From positions 620,001-684,000 of the forward strand of contig JAXLUN010000001.1 in assembly GCA_046329535.1 (NCBI GenBank): DNA of 64,000 bases. Direction: 5' to 3'. Numbering within the stretch: the first letter of the stretch is position 1; every line of letters starts with the position of its first letter. Made by a program: the position numbers and the translations under genes. The stretch is from Bog-950 sp046329535 (GTDB lineage Bacteria > Bacteroidota > Bacteroidia > Chitinophagales > LD1). The notes beneath the pieces are model-generated. The model saw only the letters and a program-made list of their open reading frames with translations. It did no database searches and had not been told where the DNA came from. This document shows, piece after piece, positions 35,800 through 43,983 of the stretch.

Positions 35800-36195
35800 A
35801 TGCCTTCCATTTTTTCTCGTATCATAAACGGAGAAATACCGTGTTATAAAGTAGCCGAAAACGAAAAATTTCTGGCCTTTTTGGATATCTCTCCATTAGC
35901 TAAAGGACATACTTTGGTTGTTCCTAAACAGGAAACAGATTACTTGTTCGACCTGGACGATAAGACTTTGGCAGATATGATGCTGTTTGCCAAAAGAGTA
36001 GCGGTATCTATAAAGAAAGTAGTTCCCTGTAAAAGAATTGGTGTGGCTGTAATTGGATTAGAAGTGCCACATGCTCATATCCATTTAGTCCCATTGAATC
36101 AGGTACATGATATAGATTTCAGCCGCCCTAAGCTCAATTTAGAAAAGACGGAGCTTTTGCAAATAGCCGATTCAATAGCTCGAACTTTGGGATAG
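35800..36195 (+). CDS. HIT-family nucleotide hydrolase
   Basis: The 131-residue protein matches the HIT/Hint family: IFSRIINGEIPCYKVAE at the start, FLDISPLAKGHTLVVPK in the middle, and the histidine triad HAHIH at residues 91-95. It hydrolyses phosphoramidates of purine nucleotides such as AMP-lysine in related enzymes. It lacks the extra Cys zinc motifs of some Hint proteins. Probably co-transcribed with greA. Confidence 0.92.
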   Translation: MPSIFSRIINGEIPCYKVAENEKFLAFLDISPLAKGHTLVVPKQETDYLFDLDDKTLADMMLFAKRVAVSIKKVVPCKRIGVAVIGLEVPHAHIHLVPLNQVHDIDFSRPKLNLEKTELLQIADSIARTLG

Positions 36196-36314
36196 TAGTC
36201 GTATAGTTACTGCACGCAATAATTGTTTTTTTACACTAATGCGTTATGTGCTAATCTTAAGCATTTGCATGCTAAAAAATAATTAGCTTTAACTTGAAAA
36301 TTAAAGAGATGCTT

Positions 36315-37178
36315 ATGCGTACTTTATGGATAGTAACGGTATGTGTTTTTTTTATAGCATCGTGCAGCAAGACAAACGATGTTATTGTCCCAGGCAATGT
36401 ACCGCCTCCCGATCACACCATCGATTCATCTACTATTGAAATTTATCTGAATAAAGTATACATAAACTTATTGGGGCGTGAGCCGGTAGGAAACGAGAAA
36501 TCGGACGGTATGATGTTACTGCGACAGAATAACTTCTCTGAAACTACCAGACAGCAGTTTTTGGAAAGTATTTTTGCCAAACCTGATTACATGAACAATT
36601 TGTTCACTGTAGCCAATCACGAATATCTCAGTGATTTGGATAGTATGGAGATTGTTGGTCAGGTAACCTTATACAACTTATTACTTTCTCAGCCACAATA
36701 CGCTCCGTTTTATGATGTGCTGCAATATGAAATAGACCGCATGGAAATATTGCTGCAAACCCGTCATGACCTCATTACTCAGACTATTGACTACCGGCAA
36801 ATGCTTCAACGCTGTACCAACAACTATTTCTATGATCAGATAAATATGGGCACTGAAAATTTTGTGATTTCTACTTTTCAAAATTTTCTCTTTCGTTACC
36901 CGACTGATGCCGAGTTGGCCAATGGTAAAACCATGGTAGATGGTAACAATGCAGTTTTGTTTTTTCAATTGGGGAAATCGAAAACCGATTACCTGAATGT
37001 TTTCTTCAGCAGCAACGATTATTACGAAGGTCAGGTGAGAAACACCTTTAGAAAATATTTATTCCGCGAACCAACTTCGGCAGAAGAAGCGTACTATTCT
37101 GAAATCTATAAGCAAGCAGGTGAGTATAAATCTTTACAAAAAGCAGTATTGGCATTAGACGAATATGCCGGAATTTGA
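36315..37178 (+). CDS. Lipoprotein with three LxREP-type repeats, DUF1549/DUF4214-like
   Basis: The frame opens at TTG 36294, but the ATG at 36315 has an AAAGAG ribosome site 6 bases before it and gives a clean lipoprotein signal (MRTLWIVTVCVFFIASC); ATG 36309 is the alternative. The mature 270 residues contain three related segments: YINLLGREPVGNE, FLFRYPTDAE and YLFREPTSAEE. Each is a short helix pair, like those in the planctomycete DUF1549/DUF1553 proteins and in DUF4214. It opens a five-gene operon with another such lipoprotein, a DUF1501 protein, a CX4CH lipoprotein and a small lipoprotein. Function unknown; probably surface-anchored. Confidence 0.65.
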   Translation: MRTLWIVTVCVFFIASCSKTNDVIVPGNVPPPDHTIDSSTIEIYLNKVYINLLGREPVGNEKSDGMMLLRQNNFSETTRQQFLESIFAKPDYMNNLFTVANHEYLSDLDSMEIVGQVTLYNLLLSQPQYAPFYDVLQYEIDRMEILLQTRHDLITQTIDYRQMLQRCTNNYFYDQINMGTENFVISTFQNFLFRYPTDAELANGKTMVDGNNAVLFFQLGKSKTDYLNVFFSSNDYYEGQVRNTFRKYLFREPTSAEEAYYSEIYKQAGEYKSLQKAVLALDEYAGI

Positions 37179-37212
37179 AAATACACTACCAAACACCAGT
37201 TAATATTCAGGC

Positions 37213-37701
37213 ATGAAAAAACAACTTATATCTTTCGTAATACTGATCCTGCTGGGGGTAGCCTCCTGCAACAAAGAGCAACGGGTAATATATGAAGTAC
37301 AGCAACAGGAATTGTATCAGAACTCCAGTCAAAAACAAACATTAAAAACCACCACTCAGTTTATTTCTATTGCATACAACGATTTGTTTGGAACCAATAT
37401 TACAGGAGATGAGCTCACTAAGCTGGATGTAGCTTATCAGTCGCTGGGCGATAAACATGTACTGGAAGATATGATAGTCAAAAGTCTGATTAACCGCCCC
37501 GCGGTGCAAATTGTAAGCAACACTACCATGAGAGCCGATATAGATGAGTTTGTAAAAAGTGTATATCTGAGGTTTTACAACCGAAACCCGAACGAATTTG
37601 AGGCCTGGAAACTGAGAGATTTGATAGAGAAGAATACAGACATAACACCCAAAATGATTTACTACTCCATGATGACCAGTGAAGAGTATCGTTTTTATTA
37701 A
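37213..37701 (+). CDS. Lipoprotein related to the upstream LxREP protein
   Basis: The 162-residue lipoprotein (signal MKKQLISFVILILLGVASC) has helices with the same style of motif, YNDLFGTNITGDELTKL and SVYLRFYNRNPNEFEAWKL. It then ends in a SMMTSEEYRFY block resembling the DUF4214/DUF1549 end. It appears to be a short relative of the 294-residue frame before it (34 bases upstream) and is followed 22 bases later by the DUF1501 gene. Probable role: partner or scaffold in the same surface complex. I cannot assign a function. Confidence 0.62.
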   Translation: MKKQLISFVILILLGVASCNKEQRVIYEVQQQELYQNSSQKQTLKTTTQFISIAYNDLFGTNITGDELTKLDVAYQSLGDKHVLEDMIVKSLINRPAVQIVSNTTMRADIDEFVKSVYLRFYNRNPNEFEAWKLRDLIEKNTDITPKMIYYSMMTSEEYRFY

Positions 37702-37723
37702 ATGTAATAAACCTGTTTAAGAA

Positions 37724-39019
37724 ATGAAACGTAAAACATTCCTTCGTAACGCAGCCTTAACAGCGGCTGGTTCCATGGTGGTTCCATACATACTTCCTAC
37801 AGGCAGATTGTTTGCTGCTACGGGCTCTCGTAAGGCTAACCATGTGGTTTTCTGCTTATTTGCCGGAGGTGTTCGTAACTTAGAGAGTATGCAAAAGGCC
37901 GATGGTAATTTGATGCCTAATACACTAACGGGTAACGAATCTGTTTCAGCCGATATTGCTGCCGGTATGACTGCTCTACCTCAACTGGCCACTACTCGTT
38001 TACAAACCTTAGGAACGCTGTACAAACAGTTTCGATATGTTTCTGGCCCCACCGGGCATTACAATGGTCATACTACCGCTATTACCGGCAAATATACCGA
38101 TGAAGCCATTCGCTTGAAGGAGCCACCTCAGTACCCTACCATATTTGAATATTACCGCAAACACAATTCTCCCTCACAAAGTGCACTAAACGCCTGGTGG
38201 GTTAGTAATGCATTAGGTCCTTATCCGTACTTAAATTACAGTGTATTTGATGGTTATGGAGCAACTTATGGCGCCAACTCTATACAGCCATATTCAATGG
38301 TTTCTCCTAATTCTAATTCAGTATTGGGTAATCCATTTTCGCTCAGCAGCAATGAGAAGGCTAAGAGCGATATACTGAAAGAGTTTATGAACGGACAGTT
38401 TACTTCGCCTACCCAGTTATTATCATCGGGTGTTGTAAATACACCGGCCGATGCAGAGCGTCTTCAATTATTTATTAAGCAAATGATGCTGGATGTTTCT
38501 AACGGAGTTTACAACAACCCCTGGGGTGTAAACATGACAGGTGATATGTTTAACATCTTAGCAGGTATAAAGATCATGCAGGAGTTCAAACCTGAATTGA
38601 TGGTGATAAATATGCAGGATATTGACATCGGTCACTTTGATTATACCAAGTATGTCAACAACATTCGGATAGCGGATTTTGCTTTGTATAAGCTATGGGA
38701 TGCTATACAGTCTACACCCGGTATGGCGAATGATACCATTCTTATTGTAGCTCCCGAGCATGGAAGAAATCAGCAGCCTAACAGTGTTGTGGATGCTTAC
38801 GGTCGGTATGCTTTAGATCACAATAATGACCAGATGAGTCGCGAGATTTTCTGTTTAGTTGTGGGTCCTCCGGGTGTGGTAAAGCAAAATCAGGTCATTA
38901 GCACGGTGCAGGGTGAGAGTGTAGACATTGTTCCAACAATCGCCAATATTCTTGGGTTCGACACCGATATTCCGGGTGGGTTATTAGACGGCCAGGTACT
39001 GAGTCAGGCGCTTGTATAA
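37724..39019 (+). CDS. DUF1501 family protein (alkaline-phosphatase-like fold), exported
   Basis: The 431-residue protein starts with MKRKTFLRNAALTAAGSMVVPYILP, which resembles a Tat signal with KRK in place of RR, so the route (Tat or Sec) is open. Conserved parts are VVFCLFAGGVRN, the GHYNGHTTAITG block, DIDIGHFDYTKYVNN, a late IVAPEHGRN motif, and IVPTIANILGFDTDIPGGLLDGQ. These follow the DUF1501/sulfatase-like pattern with His and Asp residues that could bind metals. In planctomycetes DUF1501 genes accompany DUF1549-DUF1553 genes; here the neighbours are lipoproteins with related motifs. The substrate is unknown. Confidence 0.75.
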   Translation: MKRKTFLRNAALTAAGSMVVPYILPTGRLFAATGSRKANHVVFCLFAGGVRNLESMQKADGNLMPNTLTGNESVSADIAAGMTALPQLATTRLQTLGTLYKQFRYVSGPTGHYNGHTTAITGKYTDEAIRLKEPPQYPTIFEYYRKHNSPSQSALNAWWVSNALGPYPYLNYSVFDGYGATYGANSIQPYSMVSPNSNSVLGNPFSLSSNEKAKSDILKEFMNGQFTSPTQLLSSGVVNTPADAERLQLFIKQMMLDVSNGVYNNPWGVNMTGDMFNILAGIKIMQEFKPELMVINMQDIDIGHFDYTKYVNNIRIADFALYKLWDAIQSTPGMANDTILIVAPEHGRNQQPNSVVDAYGRYALDHNNDQMSREIFCLVVGPPGVVKQNQVISTVQGESVDIVPTIANILGFDTDIPGGLLDGQVLSQALV

Positions 39020-39035
39020 ACCATAAAACAACATT

Positions 39036-39995
39036 ATGCATAGCAGATATTTTTGGGGATTTATCGGAATGGTATTGCTGTTGCTCAGCAGTATACAAGG
39101 CTGTAAAAAGGATCAGCCCTTACCCCCCAATCCATACGACTCGATTGACCGGGGTGATACCACGGCCGATGGCATTCCTATTGATTCACTCACCATCACG
39201 TATGTACATCATAAAGTACTGGCTTCTAAATGTGCTCTGCCGGGTTGTCACGATGGAAACTTTGAACCCGATTTCAGAACCGTTCAGTCATCATATTCAA
39301 CATTGGTTTACGCACCTGTTTTAAAAAATGATACTGCCGGCTCTTTTGCATTCAGAGTGATACCCCGCGATACTTCTTTCTCTGTTTTATATGAGCGTAT
39401 TACCAATTGCTGCTTTGTCAATGCTAACGACCGGATGCCTCAGGATAATATTGGGGTGGCACTGCCGGACTCCTCTATACGGTTGATTGCCGACTGGATA
39501 ATGTATGGTGCAAAAGATATGTTCGGTAACTCACCGGCTTACCCCAATAGTGAACCAACCATTCAATATTATTCTGCTTTCGATACTCTTTCACTGATTC
39601 CTCCATTTGCTTTTCCATCCGTCTTTTATGCCAATAACAGGTTAGATAGTATCTTCTATAATCCGTTTATAGTACCGGTAAGTAAAACCGTTTTTTATGC
39701 GCTTATTAAAGTGGCTGATGATAGTACTGCCGAAGGACAAATGCAACTCAATAAACTCAAAATTTCAACCCATGCCGACAACTTTACCGCAGCACAGCAG
39801 TTTACGGCTACCTATTTGAATGTAGGCGGCCAATCGGGTTGGGTGGTTACCATACCTACTGCCTCCTTGCCCGCAAACGATACCTTGTTTATGAGGTATT
39901 ATGTAAATGATGGCGACCATGCAGCAAATACCGAGTTTCCCCGTAGTGAACTACCTTTTGCCTATAAAACCTACTGGAGTTTTATCCGGCAGTAA
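39036..39995 (+). CDS. Lipoprotein with CX4CH cytochrome-c-like (PSCyt1-type) domain
   Basis: The 319-residue lipoprotein (signal ending SSIQGC) has KCALPGCHDG at about residue 67, a CX4CH heme-attachment-like site. About 65 residues later comes DRMPQDNIGVALPDSSIRLIADWIMYGAKD, which fits the RMP...I..WI..GA end of the planctomycete PSCyt1 domain; the Met of DRMP would be the distal heme ligand. The C-terminal half is a beta-sandwich of unknown kind. CX4CH is an unusual spacing against the normal CXXCH, so heme attachment is plausible but unproven. It belongs to the DUF1501 operon (16-base gap). Confidence 0.65.
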   Translation: MHSRYFWGFIGMVLLLLSSIQGCKKDQPLPPNPYDSIDRGDTTADGIPIDSLTITYVHHKVLASKCALPGCHDGNFEPDFRTVQSSYSTLVYAPVLKNDTAGSFAFRVIPRDTSFSVLYERITNCCFVNANDRMPQDNIGVALPDSSIRLIADWIMYGAKDMFGNSPAYPNSEPTIQYYSAFDTLSLIPPFAFPSVFYANNRLDSIFYNPFIVPVSKTVFYALIKVADDSTAEGQMQLNKLKISTHADNFTAAQQFTATYLNVGGQSGWVVTIPTASLPANDTLFMRYYVNDGDHAANTEFPRSELPFAYKTYWSFIRQ

Positions 39996-40007
39996 AAATG
40001 ATTTAGC

Positions 40008-40457
40008 ATGAACAGAAATTATCTTACAGCACTGCTTATATCTACTTGGTTTCTTGCTTTTAACGGATGCCGGAAAGAGGAAGCTATTTCTAACATTCCT
40101 TCTATCAGTTTTATTTCAGTGACCCCGAACCCGGCTGTAAAGTATCAGGATGAACTAGTGATTACCCTGGAATGTACAGACGGTGATGGTGATGTTGGCG
40201 AGAACACTCCCGATGTAAAAAATGTATTTGTTACCGATAGCCGGAATAATGTAACCAGTTCGTTTCGCCTTTCTCAACTGGCGCCTGACAATGCAGGTAT
40301 TATCGTAAGGGGTAGATTGAATATCCATTTGTTACCACCGGGGTTTGTAGATGATAGTCACTCCACCGAAACGGTAACGTATTCGGTATATTTAAAAGAT
40401 AGAGCGGGCCATACCAGTAACACCATTCAAACTACAGCCGTTACAATCAATCTGTAA
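40008..40457 (+). CDS. Small beta-sandwich lipoprotein ending the DUF1501 operon
   Basis: The 149-residue lipoprotein (signal MNRNYLTALLISTWFLAFNGC) has one predicted Ig-like or cadherin-like beta-sandwich. Acidic loops (CTDGDGDVGENTPD; FVDDSHSTETV) could bind calcium. It lies 12 bases after the CX4CH lipoprotein, so it is the fifth gene of the operon. No family could be recognised. Confidence 0.62.
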   Translation: MNRNYLTALLISTWFLAFNGCRKEEAISNIPSISFISVTPNPAVKYQDELVITLECTDGDGDVGENTPDVKNVFVTDSRNNVTSSFRLSQLAPDNAGIIVRGRLNIHLLPPGFVDDSHSTETVTYSVYLKDRAGHTSNTIQTTAVTINL

Positions 40458-40492
40458 TTGAATGTCGGCACGCGCCAGCAGGCAGTCAAACT

Positions 40493-41539
40493 TTATTCGC
40501 TTTCTGTTTTAATGATATAAATGAAGTTTTTCAGTTTGCTCACTTTTTCGTTCAGGCTAAGCGCCTTTACCTGATTCATACCGGGCGTGTAACTGAAGTT
40601 ATCTATCAAACTCAGAAAGGTATAGATATACTGCGATTTAATAGCGTAACCGGCACTTTCGGCACTTTCCAGTTTCGCATTGGCAATACCTATTACATCG
40701 CCTGCCTCATTAAACAACGGACTGCCACTGTTGCCGGGTTGAATGGGGGCCGAAAACTGATATTGAGATAAGCTTCCCTTATACCCGCTTTTGGCACTAA
40801 TCAACCCATCGGTTAATTTAATTTCTTCACCCATAGAAGTAGCCAGCGGATAACCCAATACAAAAGCCTTGGCGCCCTGACCGGTTATTGTTTTAGCCAG
40901 TGCATACGGGGGCTCATCAAAAAGCATATTGGGGTTTTTAAACTTAAGCAGAGCCAAATCATTGTCTACATCTACAGCCACCACATCTATGCCGTAAAGA
41001 GTTGAAAAATCGCCCCCAACTCCTTTCAGTTGTACCGATTTGGCATTGCGCACCACATGATAGTTGGTTAATACATAGCCCTTCTTGCTCACTAAAAAAC
41101 CGGTTCCCTGTTTCGGGCCCTCGTCATCGGTATTTGTACTCTTTACTACCGGGCTGTGGCGGTCTTCTTCAAACTTTAAATTTTTACCGGTTTCGGTATG
41201 CAGGTTTTTAAACTCTTCTTCGGTACCTTTTATTACCGAATAGCTGCTGGTAATAAACAGGTAATAGGTTTTTCCTTTTTCAATATCAATATTTGATGAC
41301 CTGCGCATATAAGCTTCGGGGTAGGTAACCGTAATGGTAATTCGGCCCGATGAAAAAAGTTTACAATTCAGGTTCTCCAGCTCGGTAACGCGGCCGGCCA
41401 GTTCATCGTTCAGGTAAACATTAACAATGGCGGCAGAGCCAATACTGTTAGGCCGGGCAACAATGTTTACATAGGTATAGGTTTGTGCCCATGCCGCTAC
41501 GCTTATAGCCAGCAAAACAAAAACAAGAATTTTTTTCAT
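40493..41539 (-). CDS. Exported S1C-family (DegP-like) serine protease without PDZ domain
   Basis: The 348-residue protein has a signal peptide (ending AWAQ) and a beta-rich N-terminal domain (about 22-105; VNIVARPNSIGSAAIVNVYLNDELAG) of the DUF2846 type. The trypsin-like domain starts at GTGFLVSKKGYVLTNYHVV. The triad is His161 (TNYHVV), Asp194 (DNDLALLKF) and Ser271 (QPGNSGSPLF). There is no PDZ domain, and the last 50 residues are helical. It should be a periplasmic protease; a sensor role of the N-terminal domain is a guess. It converges on the DUF1501 operon (35-base gap). Confidence 0.85.
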   Translation of the reverse strand: MKKILVFVLLAISVAAWAQTYTYVNIVARPNSIGSAAIVNVYLNDELAGRVTELENLNCKLFSSGRITITVTYPEAYMRRSSNIDIEKGKTYYLFITSSYSVIKGTEEEFKNLHTETGKNLKFEEDRHSPVVKSTNTDDEGPKQGTGFLVSKKGYVLTNYHVVRNAKSVQLKGVGGDFSTLYGIDVVAVDVDNDLALLKFKNPNMLFDEPPYALAKTITGQGAKAFVLGYPLATSMGEEIKLTDGLISAKSGYKGSLSQYQFSAPIQPGNSGSPLFNEAGDVIGIANAKLESAESAGYAIKSQYIYTFLSLIDNFSYTPGMNQVKALSLNEKVSKLKNFIYIIKTESE

Positions 41540-41692
41540 AGCAGGGAATAAAATTGATTCGGGGGCTAATGTATAAAAGGTATCAGGTATCTGGGTTGGT
41601 TCAAAGGGTTGTTTATTTAACAGGCATTCACTGTTTCGTGAGTGCCCCTCCCAAACTTGCGAGCTTCGTTTCTGGTTCAGACAACACGCTTA

Positions 41693-41824
41693 TCAATAAC
41701 CCTTACCATATTCAGTTTTTTGCCCTTGTTGGTCTTCCCCTAATAATCCCCAAACCAGCCAAGCCTTGTTGTGTGTTATCACCAGCAACAGCAGGGCAGC
41801 CAACCGGTAAACTAAGTATTTCAT
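41693..41824 (-). CDS. Possible 43-residue membrane peptide
   Basis: An ATG at 41824 opens a 43-residue frame on the minus strand with a strongly hydrophobic start (MKYLVYRLAALLLLVI) and a polar, charged end. A GGAGA word stands directly before the ATG, too close for an ideal ribosome site. It could be a secreted or membrane peptide, or a chance frame in a stretch without other genes. No family recognised. Confidence 0.2.
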   Translation of the reverse strand: MKYLVYRLAALLLLVITHNKAWLVWGLLGEDQQGQKTEYGKGY

Positions 41825-41981
41825 TCTCCGTTTGCATCATGGGTTAATCAATCAAATCATCTACGTTTAGCTCCCGCATAGTCTCCGCCCCAGCACCCTG
41901 CGCCAACCCAATCAATGGAGCAGCCATCCGAAAGGTTTTAATAGCCGTAAAATTTAAAAAAACTGTTCAAACGTTCAAATA

Positions 41982-42149
41982 CGGTAGACAGTTGGTAGCA
42001 GCCGGTAGATAGTTGAGCACAAACAGGAGATAGTTAAGAGCAATCGGTAGTTAGTTAGTAGCATCCGGTAGTTAGTTGAGAGATTCTGGTAGCAAGTTGA
42101 GAGCAACCGGTAGATAGTCGGTAGCAACCGGTATTCAATCGGGAGCGTT
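41982..42149. repeat. 21-bp tandem array, 8 units (CGGTAGATAGTTGAGAGCAAC type)
   Basis: Units begin at 41982, 42003, 42024, 42045, 42066, 42087, 42108 and 42129, exactly 21 bases apart, with no spacers. Five begin with perfect CGGTAG and two more have one mismatch. AGTT at unit positions 9-12 occurs in six. On the minus strand the array is an open heptapeptide frame of the YRLLxTx type, which follows from the 21-bp period. The units are diverged, so it is old or kept only by spacing. Confidence 0.9.
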
Positions 42150-42417
42150 TTTAACAAATAACCACCATCTAAACGCTGTAAACCATCGGCTAAGCTGTTT
42201 TTATCTGTAACTAGCTAAAACAACCGGTAAACAAGCGGATAAAATGGGCAAAAAGGCAAATTCAGGGCAACTGGCGGTAAAACAAACAGGCAAAAGCCCT
42301 TCGTTCGGTTTCAGCAAGAGTGTGGAGTTGTTTGGAGTAGCATTTTACGGCCTTGGTGAAGTTCCCGTGTAAGGTTGGCACGGCCCGGTCGGGTTAGATA
42401 TTTTAACCAGCAACAGT

Positions 42418-42522
42418 TGAACCCCGACTTCTGTCCATGTCAGTTTTCCTTCCGACAATGTCAAACCGATTTCTGAAAGGGTCAAACACCACTTCAGGTT
42501 TATCAGCCGGGCTTTCATACTG
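42418..42522. repeat. Second 21-bp tandem array, 5 units (GTCAAACCG.CTTC type)
   Basis: Units begin at 42418, 42439, 42460, 42481 and 42502. Three start with GTCA and one with ATCA. A CTTC/TTTC word sits at unit position 11-14 (shifted by one in two units). The sequence is unrelated to the array 270 bases upstream, but the period is the same 21 bases. One minus-strand frame reads it as repeats of a LTLSE heptapeptide. Confidence 0.65.
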
Positions 42523-42633
42523 TGGGTTACCGGCCGTAAGCCCTGTAAAGGCAATCTTCGCCTCAGCCATATTGATTTTTCTTTTAGTTTCGTCCACTTA
42601 GAAAATAAGTGAATCAGCATAAATTGTAAAAAA

Positions 42634-43968
42634 ATGGGATGTTCCACATGCACAACAGCAAAAGACGGTATTGTAGCCGGTTGCCAAACCAAAGGCGGCT
42701 GCAGCAGCGGTGGCTGTAACCGGATGAATGTAACCGATTGGTTTGCCGATATGCCTATCTCGTTTAACGAGAACTTTAATATTATAGAAGTAAGTTTTAA
42801 GAAAGGCAGTCGCAAGGGTTTTTACCGCAACACAGCAGCGGTTGATTTGCACAAAGGGCAACTGGTAGTAGTAGAGGCTGCTCAGGGTTACGATGTAGGC
42901 GAAGTAACCCTGCAGGGCGAGCTGGTAAAACTGCAAATGAAAAAACGCAGAATTACCGAACGGGACGATACCATCCGTAACGTGATACGCGCAGCTACCG
43001 AACAGGATATCAATACCTTGCTGGATGCCCGCAACAAGGAAACCGAAACCATGGTTCGTGCCCGGGCCATGGCGCGCTCCCTCAATCTGGAAATGAAGAT
43101 TGGCGATGTAGAATATCAGGGCGATAATAAAAAGGTAACCATTTTTTATACAGCCGATGGGCGTGTTGATTTCAGAGAACTGGTAAAAGTATATGCCCGC
43201 GATTTTAAGGTGAAGGTAGAGATGAGACAAATTGGTGCCCGACAGGAAGCGGCTCGGGTAGGAGGTGTAGGAACCTGCGGACGCGAGTTGTGCTGCTCTA
43301 CCTGGTTAAATGATTTTAAATCGGTTACTACCCAAACGGTCAGGTATCAAAACCTGGCTATTAATACAGATAAGTTAAGCGGCCAGTGCGGTCGTTTAAA
43401 GTGCTGCTTAAACTATGAACTTGACTCTTACAACGATTCGCTGAAGAGTTTTCCTAAACATGCCGATAAAATAGACACCGAAGAAGGGATGGCCTGGCTT
43501 AAGAAAACAGAGATTCTTAAAAAGCAGATGTGGTACGAAATGGATAGCCAGCGCGGCAACTACATTAAGCTGAGCGTAGACGATGTAAAAGAGCTGCTGT
43601 TTATGAACAAGAGCGGTAAAAAGCCAAAGAGTTTGGAAGACTTTGCCATAGAAGATACCATCAAGGTTGACGAGAGCAAACATGAAGATTTGGTTGGTCA
43701 GGTTACCTTACAAACGCTTGAAGAAAAGGAACGCAAAAAAAGAAGAGGGCATCATAACCGCCATAAAAACCAAGATAGAACAGGAACCCAGAACAAGCCT
43801 GTTGCCGAGCAGAAAGTTGCCCAGGATAATCGCAATAAAGGCGGTGACCAAAAGAATAAAGCAGGAAATAATAGAAATAAGAGTGGCGACAACCGAAACA
43901 AAGTTCGGGATAACCGCAACAAGGGTACAGGTAACCGAAATACAGGAGATAAGAACACGGATAAGTAG
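42634..43968 (+). CDS. ricT: RicT (PSP1 domain) with extended basic C-terminal tail
   Basis: The 444-residue protein begins with a Cys-rich segment (MGCSTCTTAKDGIVAGC and a GGCSSGGC cluster). The PSP1 core follows with GTCGRELCCSTWL and SGQCGRLKCCLNYE, the conserved RicT cysteine motifs that hold iron-sulfur clusters in the Ric complex. From about residue 370 it becomes a disordered tail with 6-8-residue repeats of the DNRNKGG type, at least six times. RicT partners affect RNA maturation in Firmicutes; in Bacteroidota the gene precedes gldH, as here. The tail may bind RNA, an inference from its composition. Confidence 0.85.
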   Translation: MGCSTCTTAKDGIVAGCQTKGGCSSGGCNRMNVTDWFADMPISFNENFNIIEVSFKKGSRKGFYRNTAAVDLHKGQLVVVEAAQGYDVGEVTLQGELVKLQMKKRRITERDDTIRNVIRAATEQDINTLLDARNKETETMVRARAMARSLNLEMKIGDVEYQGDNKKVTIFYTADGRVDFRELVKVYARDFKVKVEMRQIGARQEAARVGGVGTCGRELCCSTWLNDFKSVTTQTVRYQNLAINTDKLSGQCGRLKCCLNYELDSYNDSLKSFPKHADKIDTEEGMAWLKKTEILKKQMWYEMDSQRGNYIKLSVDDVKELLFMNKSGKKPKSLEDFAIEDTIKVDESKHEDLVGQVTLQTLEEKERKKRRGHHNRHKNQDRTGTQNKPVAEQKVAQDNRNKGGDQKNKAGNNRNKSGDNRNKVRDNRNKGTGNRNTGDKNTDK

Positions 43969-43983
43969 CAACACTTATTGCAG

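Larger units (their letters stand above)
41540..42633. other. 1.1-kb gap with two 21-bp arrays, between the protease and ricT
   Basis: Apart from the two 21-bp arrays at 41982-42149 and 42418-42522 and one possible small reading frame (41693-41824), no feature is convincing. Open frames of 60-156 residues on either strand are by-products of the repeats or lie partly over ricT. A purine-rich stretch with loosely spaced GGCAA words lies at 42220-42300. The stretch looks like decayed or repeat-rich accessory DNA. Confidence 0.55.

Noticed and set aside
41554..41847. 97-residue plus-strand frame
   Set aside because: Composition is unlike a protein gene, there is no recognisable family, and a competing small frame lies on the other strand.
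41982..42149. CRISPR array
   Set aside because: Units of 21 bp touch each other with no spacers, and the units themselves are diverged; no cas genes are nearby.
41975..42157. 60-residue minus-strand frame made of YRLLxTx heptapeptides
   Set aside because: It is a direct translation of the 21-bp array (no frame shifts because 21 is divisible by 3); no ribosome site or domain supports a gene.
42220..42300. Fourth 21-bp array (GGCAA words)
   Set aside because: Spacings of 19 and 23 bases are not constant, so it does not meet the exact phase seen in the other arrays.
42345..42815. Frames of 156 and 64 residues on the minus strand before ricT
   Set aside because: The longer one lies partly over the ricT start and the shorter one is mostly the second 21-bp array; neither looks like a known protein.
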